DNA of 52,548 nt from Pseudomonadota bacterium (GCA_018241125.1 JAFEEL010000017.1:1-52548); one strand, 5' to 3'. Shown: positions 8,113 through 17,540, counted from the stretch's first letter. Numbers and translations are program-made. Notes: generated by a model not told the origin, from the letters alone.

Positions 8113-9078
8113 ATGGGATTTCTCGTTCTCGTCGTCCTCGTGCTCGCCCTGGTGTTCGTGCTCAAGGCCGTGCGCATGGTGCCGCAAGGTTATGAGTGGA
8201 CGGTGGAGCGCTTCGGCAAATACACCAACACGCTCGACCCGGGCCTGCACTTCCTGTTCCCGGTGATGCAAAGCGTGGGCCGCAAGATCAACATGATGGA
8301 GCAGGTGCTCGACGTGCCCTCGCAGGACGTGATCACCAAGGACAACGCGGTGGTGAAAGTCGATGGCGTGGTGTTCTTCCAGGTGCTCGACGCGGCCAAG
8401 GCGGCGTATGAAGTGGCGCAGCTGGAAGTGGCCATCCTGAACCTGGTGATGACCAACATCCGTACCGCCATCGGCTCGCTGGATCTGGACGAATCGCTTT
8501 CCAAGCGCGACGAGATCAACGCCAAGGTGCTGGTGGCGGTGGATGCGGCCACCCACCCGTGGGGCGTGAAGGTCAATCGCATCGAACTCAAGGACATCCA
8601 GCCGCCGCGCGATCTGGTCGATTCGATGGCGCGGCAGATGAAGGCCGAACGCGAGAAGCGCGCCAACATCCTGGAAGCCGAAGGCCTCCGGCAGGCGGCG
8701 ATCCTCAAGGCCGAAGGCGAGAAGCAGTCGGCCATCTTGTCGGCCGAGGGTCAGCGCGAAGCGGCGTTTCGTGCCGCCGAGGCGCGCGAACGCTCTGCCG
8801 AAGCCGAAGCCAAGGCGACCGAACTGGTCAGCACCGCGATCGCGCAGGGCAATGTGCAGGCGATCAACTACTTCGTCGCGCAAAAATACATCGAGGCGTT
8901 CAAGTCGTTGGCCGAAGCGCCGAACCAGAAGTTCGTGATGTTGCCGATGGAGTCGTCCGGTGTGCTCGGCTCGCTGGCCGGCATTGCAGAGCTGGCCAAG
9001 GAGAGCCTCGGCCGCCAGCAGGCCGCCATCGCCAATCGTGCCAGCTACAGCGTGCCGCCCGGCCCGCAGGGTGGCTGA
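8113..9078 (+). CDS. qmcA: SPFH/stomatin-like membrane protein QmcA
   Basis: 321-aa stomatin/prohibitin family protein. One N-terminal membrane helix (about residues 2-18) is followed by the SPFH domain (RMVPQGYEWTVERFGKY ... LDPGLHFLFPVM), then a long Ala/Glu-rich coiled coil (about 180-240, with repeats such as ILKAEGEKQSAILSAEGQRE) that drives ring-shaped oligomers. QmcA-type proteins form microdomain scaffolds and cages around membrane proteases. It is followed after three bases by nfeD, the standard two-gene arrangement. Confidence 0.92.
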   Translation: MGFLVLVVLVLALVFVLKAVRMVPQGYEWTVERFGKYTNTLDPGLHFLFPVMQSVGRKINMMEQVLDVPSQDVITKDNAVVKVDGVVFFQVLDAAKAAYEVAQLEVAILNLVMTNIRTAIGSLDLDESLSKRDEINAKVLVAVDAATHPWGVKVNRIELKDIQPPRDLVDSMARQMKAEREKRANILEAEGLRQAAILKAEGEKQSAILSAEGQREAAFRAAEARERSAEAEAKATELVSTAIAQGNVQAINYFVAQKYIEAFKSLAEAPNQKFVMLPMESSGVLGSLAGIAELAKESLGRQQAAIANRASYSVPPGPQGG

Positions 9079-9081
9079 GCC

Positions 9082-9516
9082 ATGACCCATGTACAGATTG
9101 CCTGGGCGAGCGCGGCGGTAGTGCTGGCGGTCGCCGAGATCGTCGCGCCGGGTGCGTTCATGCTGTGGCTGGGCTTCGCGGCGGCCGGCGTGTTCGCACT
9201 GGTGCTGGTGATCCCGGATCTGGCGGCGATCTGGCAGGCGGTGGCGTTCGTGGTGCTTTCGATCGGAACGGTCAGCTTGTATTGGAAGGTGTTCCGCAAA
9301 CGCCGCGCCAAGAGCGACCAGCCGCTGCTCAACCGCCGCGCCGCGCAGCTGATCGGGCAGGTGCATCGGTTGGAAACGGCGATCGTCAATGGTCGCGGGC
9401 GGGTGCAGATCGGCGATGCGTTCTGGGCGGTGGAAGGCGCCGACGCGCCCGCCGGCACCCGCGTGCGCGTGGTCGGCGTGCACGACATGACCTTGCGGGT
9501 GGAAACCGAGCGCTGA
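9082..9516 (+). CDS. NfeD-family membrane protein
   Basis: 144-aa partner of the SPFH protein. Three hydrophobic helices (about 5-65) are followed by a small OB-fold beta domain (about 85-144; LIGQVHRLETAIVNGRGRVQIG). This is the short NfeD1b type, lacking the ClpP-like protease domain of long NfeD proteins. The ATG lies three bases after the qmcA stop. It probably anchors or regulates the SPFH assembly in the inner membrane. Confidence 0.88.
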   Translation: MTHVQIAWASAAVVLAVAEIVAPGAFMLWLGFAAAGVFALVLVIPDLAAIWQAVAFVVLSIGTVSLYWKVFRKRRAKSDQPLLNRRAAQLIGQVHRLETAIVNGRGRVQIGDAFWAVEGADAPAGTRVRVVGVHDMTLRVETER

Positions 9517-9546
9517 GGGTCGGCGCTGGCCGCGCTGGCCACGCGG

Positions 9547-10362
9547 CTACTGCAGGCGTTCGAGCAGCCCCGCCAGCTGCGCCCGCTCGCCGGCATCCAT
9601 GTCGGTCACCATCACCGCTTGCTGGCCGCCCACGGTGATCGCATCGGCGGCATAACCGCGCGCTTGCGCATGCGCAATGGGTGCAGCCTGCGGCAGCACG
9701 TAGACATCGATCCAGTGCGCGCCGTGGCGGTACACCAGCACCGCCACGCGTTCGCCGCCGACGTAATCGATGCGCCCGCCGACCAGCGTGAAGCCTTGCG
9801 TGGCGAAGTCCTGCACGACCGGCGACAGCGCGATCTTGCCGGCGAACCACGGCTTGACCGTGTGGTGGTCGCTGGAGATCACGTCCACCGGCGAGGTCGC
9901 GGCCAGCGCGCGCCAGTGGCTGGCGAACAGGTCGCGTTCGAACTGCGCGGATGCGTCCGCTGTCGCACTGGTGCCGGCATCGTGGTGCATCCACAGCGCG
10001 CCAGCGCCGAACGACAGCAGGCAGGCCGCGGCGATGCCGAGCCACGCGGGCACCGCGCGACGTGGGCGTGGCGCGAAGGCGACGACGTTCGGCGATGGTG
10101 AGGCGGCGGTGGGCGGCGGCGTGCCCGGGGTTGCCGCTTCCGCAGCGGCTTGCGCGGCGCCGATGCGCTCGCACAACGCATCGGGCGCGAGGTGGCGCAA
10201 CGCGCCTTCGCGCAGGGCGCGGCGCAGTTCGTCGGCGGCGGCTAGCGCGGCGGCGCAGTCGGCGCAGGAATCGACATGGGCTTCCAGCGCGCGCGCATCG
10301 CTGCGGTCGAGTTCGCCGTCGAGGTACACGTCGAGCAAGCCGGAGGCGGTCTTACACTCCAT
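9547..10362 (-). CDS. Zinc-binding (zf-HC2) membrane anti-sigma factor
   Basis: 271-aa protein. The N-terminal anti-sigma zinc module is complete: His29-x3-Cys33-x2-Cys36 in EAHVDSCADC, preceded by a conserved Cys3. A single membrane helix at about 118-138 (AWLGIAAACLLSFGAGALWM) is followed by a periplasmic domain of about 130 residues rich in beta strand. It overlaps the upstream ECF sigma gene by 11 bases, the usual sigma/anti-sigma pairing. The cytoplasmic zinc domain should hold the sigma factor inactive until an envelope or redox signal releases it. Confidence 0.9.
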   Translation of the reverse strand: MECKTASGLLDVYLDGELDRSDARALEAHVDSCADCAAALAAADELRRALREGALRHLAPDALCERIGAAQAAAEAATPGTPPPTAASPSPNVVAFAPRPRRAVPAWLGIAAACLLSFGAGALWMHHDAGTSATADASAQFERDLFASHWRALAATSPVDVISSDHHTVKPWFAGKIALSPVVQDFATQGFTLVGGRIDYVGGERVAVLVYRHGAHWIDVYVLPQAAPIAHAQARGYAADAITVGGQQAVMVTDMDAGERAQLAGLLERLQ

Positions 10363-10894
10363 GGCCTGACTCCTTGGGCGCAGTCGGCGCCAACGCGCGT
10401 TGCAGCAGGGCCCGACCGCGCGCCAGCCGCGACATCACCGTGCCGATCGGCACGCCCAGCACGTCGGCGATTTCCCGATAGGACAGATCCTCGATCTCCC
10501 GCAGCACCAGCGTTTCGCGAAACTCTACCGGCAGCGCGCGCAGGGCGCGCATCAACTGCGTGTGACGTTGGTCGTGGTCGATGCGCGCCTCGACGTCGTC
10601 GTTGGCCGCGATCGGCGCATCGCCCATCTGCGTGATGTCGGCCGCGCCGTGCAGTGCATCGCGCCCGCGTCCGCCGAGTTTGGCCAGGCAGCAGTTGCGC
10701 ACGATCGCCAGCCACCACGTGCGGGCATCGCCGCCGGCGAAGGTGTGCGCCGAGCGCAGTGCGCGCACGAAGGCGTCGTGCACCGCGTCGGCCGCATCGG
10801 CGGGGTTGCCCAGCAGCCAGTGGCCGAGGTTGTAGGCGGCGTCCAGATGGCGCTGCGCCAACTCGCCAATCACCGCCGGTGCCGGCGCGGTCAT
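10352..10894 (-). CDS. ECF sigma factor (RpoE-like)
   Basis: 180-aa sigma factor with region 2 (LLGNPADAADAVHDAFVRAL ... ARTWWLAIVRNCCLAKLGG) and region 4.2 helix-turn-helix (LSYREIADVLGVPIGTVMSR). It is followed with overlap by its zf-HC2 anti-sigma factor and preceded, 31 bases upstream, by a cupredoxin gene and a metallophosphoesterase gene on the same strand. The whole set looks like one operon, probably autoregulated (see the -35-like box near 12359). The copper protein suggests copper, redox or envelope stress as the trigger, which is inference. Confidence 0.9.
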   Translation of the reverse strand: MTAPAPAVIGELAQRHLDAAYNLGHWLLGNPADAADAVHDAFVRALRSAHTFAGGDARTWWLAIVRNCCLAKLGGRGRDALHGAADITQMGDAPIAANDDVEARIDHDQRHTQLMRALRALPVEFRETLVLREIEDLSYREIADVLGVPIGTVMSRLARGRALLQRALAPTAPKESGHGV

Positions 10895-10925
10895 CGCGAT
10901 CCCACCCGCGCGGGCATCGAGGCGA

Positions 10926-11303
10926 TCACTTGCGGACGTGCACGATCGCGGTCATGAACGGATGCATGCTGCAAAAATAGCTGAAATCGCCGGCCTTGGC
11001 GAAGGTGTACTGGTAGGTGTCGCCGGTGTCCATGCCGGCGCTGTGGAAGCTCTTGTCGCGCGCGGTCACGGTGTGTGGGGTTTGATCCTTGTTGATCCAC
11101 ACCACGGTCGTCCCCGGCGCGACGGTGATTTCGTTCGGAGTGAAAGCAAACTTGTCGATGGTGATCGTCTGCGTGGGCGCCGGCGTGGTGGGCGAACTGG
11201 CCTTGACGACGTCGTGCGCTGACGCACCGAAGGTGAGTGCAGCGGCGAACGACAAGGCGACCACGGTGGCGGCGCGCGGACGTTTCGTGATGATCGTGGG
11301 CAT
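10926..11303 (-). CDS. Exported cupredoxin (plastocyanin/amicyanin-like)
   Basis: 125-aa protein with a signal peptide (about 1-29, cut after GASA-H) and one blue-copper domain. The type 1 copper ligands are all present: His77 (QTPHTVTA), Cys111, His114 and Met117 (FCSMHPFM). The start is the ATG at 11303; the frame is open far upstream but that part is the shadow of the neighbouring phosphoesterase gene. It should act as a periplasmic one-electron carrier or copper handler. It lies between the broken metallophosphoesterase and the ECF sigma gene. Confidence 0.9.
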   Translation of the reverse strand: MPTIITKRPRAATVVALSFAAALTFGASAHDVVKASSPTTPAPTQTITIDKFAFTPNEITVAPGTTVVWINKDQTPHTVTARDKSFHSAGMDTGDTYQYTFAKAGDFSYFCSMHPFMTAIVHVRK

Positions 11304-11341
11304 GGTGGTGCAATCCCTTGGGCTGTCGTTGGCGATGTGGC

Positions 11342-12313
11342 TCAGGCGCTGCCCAGCGGGCGGTCGATGGTCGCCAGCGGCCCGCGGCCGCGCACGACCT
11401 GGATTTCGCGGGTGCCGATCAGTTTCCCGAGCTGGCCGGCCGGTACCGTGACCGGCGCCGGTTCGCCGATGCCGGCCTGCCCGGGTGTCGGAAGCGGATA
11501 GGCCAGCGACATCGCGGTGTGGATGGCGATGTTGCCTTCCACCTTCTGCATCACCTGATGAATGTGGCCGTTGAGCACGGTGACCGAGCCGAACGGGCGC
11601 AGCAGCGCCATCGCCTGATCGGCGTCGGCGGTGCCCCATCCCCACGGCGCCCACAGCGTCCACATCGGAATGTGCGCGAGCACCACGATCGGCGTGGAAT
11701 GCGATACGCCGGACAGATCCTGTTGCAGCCACGCCAGTTGCTCGGCACCCAGCAAGGTCAGCGTGCCCATGCTGAAGCCCAGCACGTTGGACAAGCCGAT
11801 GAAGTGCACGCCGTTCTGGTCGAAGCTGTACCACGCGCGCTGCTTGCCGTCGTGGTCGTACAGCTTGAGGTAGCCGCTCAGGCCGTCATCTAGGGTGTCG
11901 TGCTCGCCGGGGATGGTGTGGATGCGACCGGCCTTGAGTTCCTGGAACAACTCTTGCGCCTGCCCGAATTGCTCGGGCTTGGACAGGTGGCTGATGTCGC
12001 CGGTGTGCACCACCAGCGCCGGGGCCTATGGCAGCGCGTTGATCTGCGCAATGGCGCTGCGCAGGCTGCCGACCACGTCGGGGTTGGCCGGTTTGTTGAA
12101 GCCGATATGGGTATCGGAAATCTGCACGAAGTGGAAACCGCTGGCCGGAACCATCGATGCGCCTTGCGCGTCGCCGGTCGCGAACGCACGCGGCACGCCG
12201 CCCACGACGCTCCACACCACGGCCGCGCCGGCCCAGGCGCCAAGGCAGGCCAGTGCCTGCCGCCGTGCGGGTTGTTGCGGAAGGTTTCGCGGATCGTCGT
12301 GGTCGCGGTGCAT
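11342..12313 (-). pseudogene. Tat-exported metallophosphoesterase, broken by one amber codon
   Basis: Reading from the ATG at 12313, the frame encodes a twin-arginine-type leader ([18 protein letters not shown]), then calcineurin-like metal-site motifs: [23 protein letters not shown] and NGHIHQ. Between the first two, at 12026-12028, the minus strand has TAG where a sense codon is expected (INALP[14 protein letters not shown]). Both halves stay in the same frame and no other lesion is visible, so a single C-to-T change from CAG is the simplest explanation. The 96-aa N-terminal piece would lack most of the metal site. A downstream GTG or ATG (VVHTGD, 12013) cannot restore the first aspartate-histidine motif. 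The gene is the first of the ECF operon. Confidence 0.85.
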
Positions 12314-12358
12314 GGGCGGCTCCGGTCGGGGTGTGCCAGTCCAGATCGCCGCAGGAGC

Positions 12359-12372
12359 GGATTTATTCCCGG
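12359..12372 (-). promoter_or_regulatory. Possible ECF -35 box for the phosphoesterase-cupredoxin-sigma operon
   Basis: On the minus strand GGGAATAAATCC stands out from the GC-rich surroundings 46 bases before the phosphoesterase ATG. G-G-A-A-T-A-A-A boxes act as -35 elements for several ECF sigma groups. A matching -10 is not clear (a GATCTGGA lies about 16 bases downstream). I suggest autoregulation by the ECF encoded in the operon, with low certainty. Confidence 0.35.
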
Positions 12373-12452
12373 TGCGCAAGGCGGCGGTCGTTCGTGGGCG
12401 CGATGCCGCGACCGGCCGGGGCGGTGCCGAGCGGGCCGATCGGGCCGTGGTC

Positions 12453-12461
12453 TGCGATAAT
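12453..12461 (+). promoter_or_regulatory. Extended -10 promoter for gcvT
   Basis: TGCGATAAT 28 bases before the gcvT ATG, i.e. an extended -10 (TG-N-GATAAT). A GAGG lies ten bases before the ATG. No glycine riboswitch fold is apparent in the short leader. Confidence 0.5.
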
Positions 12462-12488
12462 CGCGACCTTTCCAGCGAGGCCATCGCG

Positions 12489-13622
<1,134 letters not shown>

Positions 13623-13937
13623 TAGCTGTTCTTCGGCCATCGGCAGATTTGTCTGCGGGTCTGCTTGCTCTGCTTGCGAAAGACGAAGTTGCTCTGCTTG
13701 TCTCCTTCCCCCGCTTGCGGGGGAAGGTTGGGATGGGGGCTGGCGTAATTGCGTGACCGCGCAAAGCAGCCCCCACCTCAGTCCTCCCCCGCAGGCGGGG
13801 GAGGATGCCTGTCTGCTTGTCTCCTTCCCTCGCTCACGGTGGGCGGGCGAGGCGTCACCATGTGCTGGATCGGCGCAGACTTTGCACGGGTGCTGGATCT
13901 CGCGCGGGTTCCGCACCCATGCCAGTTGCGGCCCGGC
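13623..13937. repeat. Tail-to-tail pair of GC palindromes with G-run tails
   Basis: This gene-free stretch contains two inverted repeat units. Unit one (13705-13740) is a CTTCCCCCGC/GCGGGGGAAG hairpin followed by a GGTTGGGATGGGGGC tail. Unit two (13767-13806) is the reverse: a C-rich tail and then a TCCTCCCCCGC/GCGGGGGAGGA hairpin. About 27 bases separate the tails. Before unit one, short pieces with CTGCTTG repeats (13665-13701) recur after unit two. The pair lies between gcvT and the convergent DUF488 gene and could stop transcripts from both sides, although it has no U-tract. Confidence 0.8.
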
Positions 13938-14474
13938 TTACGAGTCTTGCGGCGGATAGATCAGCGTGCCGTCGGCTTGCGTGCGCGCAGTCGGCGTGAT
14001 CGTCGCCGGCTCGATCTTGCCTTGGCCCATGATGTGGAATACGCGCTCGCCAGCGACCAGCAGGTAGTCGGCGATGATGCGCCGGTGGCAGCGCCACCAC
14101 AGCACTTCGGCGCACATGAATGCGCAGCGGTGCGCGGTGCCCAGTGCAATCAACTCGCGCAAACCGTCGTGGAACGGCGCGGTCAGCGCGTAATCGGCGT
14201 AATTGCGGAAGCTGGTATTTTCCCACCAGCCATTGGGCGAGGGCGGGGCGCCCTTGCGGTGGCCGCGCAGGCCGCCGAGCGCGGCGATGCGCGCATAGTG
14301 GATGTCGAAGGCGACCAGCGAGCCGGGCAGGGTGTCGGCGTTGAACTGCGGGTTGGTGCGCGAGCGTGGCACGCTGCGCACGTCCACCAGCAGCGTGCAG
14401 CCGGCTTCGCGCAACAGGTCCGCGAACTCTGGCAGCCCGTGCGTGGAGTGGCCGATGCTGAAGAAATCCCTCAT
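13938..14474 (-). CDS. DUF488 family protein
   Basis: 178-aa soluble protein of the DUF488 family. It starts MRDFFSIGHSTHG (I use the ATG at 14474, since the 27 codons upstream lie over the promoter region of the divergent ferredoxin gene). Conserved blocks are DVRSVPRSRTNPQFN, GLRGHRKGAPPSPNGWWEN and CAEVLWWRCHRRIIADYL, with a Cys and two His that may bind metal or nucleotide. The family's biochemical role is unknown. Confidence 0.85.
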   Translation of the reverse strand: MRDFFSIGHSTHGLPEFADLLREAGCTLLVDVRSVPRSRTNPQFNADTLPGSLVAFDIHYARIAALGGLRGHRKGAPPSPNGWWENTSFRNYADYALTAPFHDGLRELIALGTAHRCAFMCAEVLWWRCHRRIIADYLLVAGERVFHIMGQGKIEPATITPTARTQADGTLIYPPQDS

Positions 14475-14581
14475 GCCGATGCCTTGGCGCCTGCGCGCGG
14501 GCTTGACGCCGATCAGGGATGCGCGCGCCTTCGCGGCGCATGATAATAGGCGCATCGTCCGTTACCGTGAGTGCGTGCGCA

Positions 14582-14905
14582 ATGACCCACGTCGTCACCG
14601 ACAACTGCATCTTGTGCAAGTACACCGATTGCGTGGAAGTGTGCCCGGTGGATTGCTTCCACGCCGGCCCGAACTTCCTGGCCATCGACCCGGAAGAATG
14701 CATCGACTGCACGCTGTGCGTGGCCGAGTGCCCGGCGCAGGCGATCTTCCCCGAGCAGGACGTGCCGGCCGGCATGGAGCACTTCCTGCCGCTCAACGCC
14801 GAACTGGTCAAGGGCTGGCCGGTGCTGGCGCGCAAGATCGACGCGCCGGACGACGCCGATGCGTGGAACGGCGTGCCCGACAAGCTGCCCAAGCTGCTGC
14901 GCTGA
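14582..14905 (+). CDS. fdxA: Seven-iron ferredoxin FdxA
   Basis: 107-aa ferredoxin with the 3Fe-4S plus 4Fe-4S pattern: C9-x2-C12-x4-C17-x3-C21-P in [14 protein letters not shown] and [12 protein letters not shown] (C40, C43, C46, C50). The tail ([17 protein letters not shown] ...) is the usual FdxA extension. The start is MTHVVTDNC at 14582. It is a low-potential electron carrier in the cytoplasm; its reductase partner is not in the window. The cysteine-synthase-like gene follows 16 bases later, so the two are probably co-transcribed. Both the iron-sulfur protein and that gene concern cysteine sulfur, but a link is speculative. Confidence 0.95.
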   Translation: MTHVVTDNCILCKYTDCVEVCPVDCFHAGPNFLAIDPEECIDCTLCVAECPAQAIFPEQDVPAGMEHFLPLNAELVKGWPVLARKIDAPDDADAWNGVPDKLPKLLR

Positions 14906-14921
14906 GCGCAAGGAGCGAACC

Positions 14922-15872
14922 ATGCCGACCCGCTACACGGGCGTGTCCCGCAACATCCTCGATGCCATCGGCGACACCCCGTTGCTGGAGATCGACGGGG
15001 TGTTCGCCAAGTGCGAGTTCCTCAATCCCTCCGGTTCGATCAAGGCGCGCATCGCCAAGTACATCGTCGAGCGCGCCGAGGCGTCCGGCCAGCTCAAGCC
15101 CGGCGACACCATCGTCGAGGCCACCTCCGGCAACACCGGCAACGCCTTCGCGATGGTCGCCGCGGTCAAGGGCTACCGCATGCTGGTGGTGATGCCCGAA
15201 GGGCTGTCCAGCGAGCGGGTGGCGATCTCGCGCGCGTTCGGCGCCGAGGTGCTGTTCTGCGGCAGCTTCCACGTCAATGCCGCGCTCGAGCGCGCGCGCG
15301 AACTCGGGAAACAGCCGGGGTTCTTCTTCCCCGGCCAGTTCGAGTCGGAGTGGAACGTCGAGGAAAACCGCCAGTGGCTCGGGCCGGAAATCCTCGCGCA
15401 ACTGCCGGCCGGGCGCGTGCCCGATGCGTTCGTGCATGGTGTGGGCACCGGCGGGACGCTGATCGGCGTCGGGCAGGCGTTCCGTGCGGTCAACCCGAAC
15501 GTGCGCCTGTTCGCGATGGAGCCTTCCGAATCGCGCACGATCCTGTGCGGCGAAGTCGCGCTGCATCAGATTGAAGGCATCTCCGACGGCTTCGTGCCGG
15601 GCATCTTCGCCCGCCATCGCCATCTGGTCAGCGGCGAAACGGCGGTGGCCAGCGCCGACGCGGTGGCGCAGATGCGCCAGCTCGCGCGCACCCGCGGGCT
15701 GTTCTGTGGCCCGTCGTCCGGCGCGCACCTGCTGGCCGCGCAGCACGTGCGTGCGCAGTACCCGGAGCTGAAGACCGTCGTCACCATCCTCGACGACGAG
15801 GGCGAAAAATACCTGCATGACTTTTTCATGCACCCGGCGGCGGGCGAGCACAAACCGGTGCCGTTTCATTGA
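14922..15872 (+). CDS. PLP-dependent cysteine-synthase-like enzyme
   Basis: 316-aa fold-type II PLP enzyme. The PLP lysine is Lys41 in NPSGSIKAR, the substrate loop is EATSGNTGNAFAMVA (about 66-80), the phosphate loop GVGTGGTLIGVG, and the C-terminal serine motif GPSSGAHLLAA. The N-terminus (SRNILDAIGDTPLLEIDGVF) is shorter than in CysK, which places it in the CBS/CysK-related subgroup rather than housekeeping CysK. It would use O-acetylserine or a related activated serine. It sits between fdxA and an AhpD-like gene. Confidence 0.85.
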   Translation: MPTRYTGVSRNILDAIGDTPLLEIDGVFAKCEFLNPSGSIKARIAKYIVERAEASGQLKPGDTIVEATSGNTGNAFAMVAAVKGYRMLVVMPEGLSSERVAISRAFGAEVLFCGSFHVNAALERARELGKQPGFFFPGQFESEWNVEENRQWLGPEILAQLPAGRVPDAFVHGVGTGGTLIGVGQAFRAVNPNVRLFAMEPSESRTILCGEVALHQIEGISDGFVPGIFARHRHLVSGETAVASADAVAQMRQLARTRGLFCGPSSGAHLLAAQHVRAQYPELKTVVTILDDEGEKYLHDFFMHPAAGEHKPVPFH

Positions 15873-15898
15873 TCGGCAACGTCAGAAGGAGATCGCTG

Positions 15899-16369
15899 AT
15901 GAGCCAACGTCTGGACTATCACGTCAAATCGCCCGACGGCTTCAAGGCCATGCTCGGCCTGCAAGCGCACGTGGACGGCTGCGGCATCGAACACTCGCTG
16001 CTGGAACTGGTGAAGACCCGCGCCTCGCAGATCAATGGCTGCGCGTATTGTCTGGACATGCACAGCAAGGACGCACGCGCGGCCGGCGAGTCCGAGCAAC
16101 GCCTGTACCTGCTCGATGCTTGGCGCGAGGCGCCGTTCTACTCACCGCGCGAACGCGCCGCGCTGGCCTGGACCGAGGCGCTGACGCTGATCGCCGGACG
16201 TCAAGTACCCGACGCGTTGTATGACGAGGTGCGCGCGCACTTCAGCGAAAAGGAACTCGTCGACCTGTCGCTGGCCATCGTGGTCATCAACGGCTGGAAC
16301 CGGCTGGCGATCCCGTTCCGCTCCGAGCCCGGGCACTACCAGCCCGGCGACCACGCCAAGCGCCGCTGA
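15899..16369 (+). CDS. AhpD-like carboxymuconolactone decarboxylase-family protein
   Basis: 156-aa helical protein with the peroxidase motif Cys48-x2-Cys51-x3-His55 in CAYCLDMHSKDAR, preceded by the Glu-bearing helix and followed by ALAWTEALTLIAG. Such proteins are alkylhydroperoxidases that use the two cysteines. The start ATG at 15899 has a strong AAGGAG seven bases before it; the frame extends ten codons further upstream, overlapping the previous gene, and I reject that start. It is co-directional with the PLP enzyme. Confidence 0.88.
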   Translation: MSQRLDYHVKSPDGFKAMLGLQAHVDGCGIEHSLLELVKTRASQINGCAYCLDMHSKDARAAGESEQRLYLLDAWREAPFYSPRERAALAWTEALTLIAGRQVPDALYDEVRAHFSEKELVDLSLAIVVINGWNRLAIPFRSEPGHYQPGDHAKRR

Positions 16370-16374
16370 TCGCC

Positions 16375-16791
16375 ATGACCGCCACCGATGCCCTGTCCGA
16401 TTTCCACGATCTGCTGCAAGCCGCGCAGCGGCAGCCGCAGCCGCAGCGATTGTTGTTCGTGTTCGCACGCCGAGAGATCGACCACCACGCCACCCCATTG
16501 CAGCGCGAGCGCTTTGCCGCAGGCCACGGCGGCTACCTGCAACCGGCCTTGTGCGTGGACAAGCTACCGGCGGAAGTAACGAGCTTCGCGGCATTGGTGG
16601 CCGAGTCGCAGACCACCGGCAAGCACTGGGACGTGGTGTTCGTCGGCGGGCTGGAAGGCCGCGGCGGCGTTGCACCCAACGCCGACGAGGCGGCGCAGCC
16701 GTTGCGTTTCATGGTCAATGCCATCAACGAGGGCCGCATCGCCAGCTTCGCCGCCTTCGATCGGACAGGGCAGCCGCTGACCTTCGTTTGA
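16375..16791 (+). CDS. Small protein of unknown function
   Basis: 138-aa soluble protein starting MTATDALSDFHDLLQAAQ, five bases after the AhpD-like gene and thus in the same transcript. It has an alternating alpha/beta pattern (LLFVFARREI, WDVVFVGGLEG, IASFAAFDRTG) and no motif I can assign. Homologues in this group of bacteria are sometimes labelled ribonucleotide reductase subunit alpha, which nothing in this sequence supports. Confidence 0.7.
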   Translation: MTATDALSDFHDLLQAAQRQPQPQRLLFVFARREIDHHATPLQRERFAAGHGGYLQPALCVDKLPAEVTSFAALVAESQTTGKHWDVVFVGGLEGRGGVAPNADEAAQPLRFMVNAINEGRIASFAAFDRTGQPLTFV

Positions 16792-16796
16792 GACAC

Positions 16797-16831
16797 AGGA
16801 CAGAGGACAGAGGACAGAGGACAGAGGACAG
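16797..16831 (+). repeat. Heptanucleotide tandem repeat, AGGACAG x5
   Basis: Five perfect copies of a 7-bp unit start six bases after the stop of the small unknown gene. One of at least four heptanucleotide arrays in this window. Confidence 0.95.
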
Positions 16832-16932
16832 AGAAGCGCTGCCGGCCGATATTCGACTCCATTTAGCCGTCCTGCGCCCACGGTCTTCCGTCACCCGTCG
16901 TCCGGCAAGCTGAAACCCGCCGGCTCGGTCGC

Positions 16933-16938
16933 TACAAT
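16933..16938 (+). promoter_or_regulatory. Likely -10 element for gcvH
   Basis: TACAAT in the context GCTACAATGG, 45 bases before the gcvH ATG. The same GC-TA-n-AAT-g pattern precedes other genes in the window. No clear -35. Confidence 0.4.
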
Positions 16939-16982
16939 GGCCGCCTTCGCGAGGCGTTGCCCATCCCACCCCTGGAGTCGAT

Positions 16983-17378
16983 ATGAACGAGATCCCCGGC
17001 GACCTGAAGTTCCTCAAATCCCACGAGTGGGCGCGCATGGAAGACGCCGGCCGCGTCACCGTGGGTATCTCCGATCATGCGCAGGGCCTGTTGGGTGACA
17101 TCGTCTATGTCGAACTACCGGGCGTTGGCGACAGCGTGAAGGCAGGAAACGCCTGCGCCGTGGTGGAGTCGGTCAAGGCCGCCTCGGATGTCTACAGTCC
17201 GGTTTCGGGAACCGTGATCGCCGTCAACGAGGCGCTGCCGGACAAGCCCGAAACCATCAACGAGGACGCCTACGGCGACGGCTGGATCTTCGTGGTCAAG
17301 CCCGACGATGCCGCCGAGCTGGACGACATGCTTAGTCCCGACGACTACGCGGCGATGATCGAGGGCGAGGAGCACTGA
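16983..17378 (+). CDS. gcvH: Glycine cleavage system H protein
   Basis: 131-aa lipoyl carrier protein. The lipoylated lysine is Lys65 in [16 protein letters not shown], with the standard N-terminus [11 protein letters not shown] and C-terminal WIFVVKPDD. It shuttles the aminomethyl group between P protein (GcvPA/GcvPB), T protein and the lipoamide dehydrogenase. gcvPA follows 162 bases downstream. Confidence 0.96.
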   Translation: MNEIPGDLKFLKSHEWARMEDAGRVTVGISDHAQGLLGDIVYVELPGVGDSVKAGNACAVVESVKAASDVYSPVSGTVIAVNEALPDKPETINEDAYGDGWIFVVKPDDAAELDDMLSPDDYAAMIEGEEH

Positions 17379-17397
17379 AGCGCCGTGATTCGGGCAT

Positions 17398-17530
17398 GGT
17401 GAATCGTGAATCGTGAAAGCAGGTTGCAGCGGGAAGTTTGCTTTCGCGGTCGCGGATTGGCCTTGCCCGGATCGGCGGTCTCCTCGGGACTCCGCTTCTG
17501 ACGATTCACCATTCACGACTCACCATTCAC
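17398..17530. repeat. Inverted heptanucleotide arms between gcvH and gcvPA
   Basis: The left arm (17398-17418) has GTGAATC-type 7-bp repeats. The right arm (17503-17530) has four units close to CATTCAC/GATTCAC, the complement of the left arm. The arms can pair across about 85 bases to form a long-stem hairpin between gcvH and gcvPA, which might reduce read-through or protect the upstream mRNA. Confidence 0.75.
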
Positions 17531-17540
17531 GGCCTTCCCC

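Noticed and set aside
12314-12488. Possible glycine riboswitch before gcvT
   Set aside because: The promoter lies only 28 bases from the start codon and the conserved aptamer motifs are not seen.
13705-13806. CRISPR-like repeat pair
   Set aside because: Only two units in inverted, not direct, orientation with no regular spacers; it fits a palindromic intergenic repeat.
14500-14550. TTGACG ... GATAAT as a promoter for fdxA
   Set aside because: The spacing is 33 bases, too long for a sigma-70 promoter.
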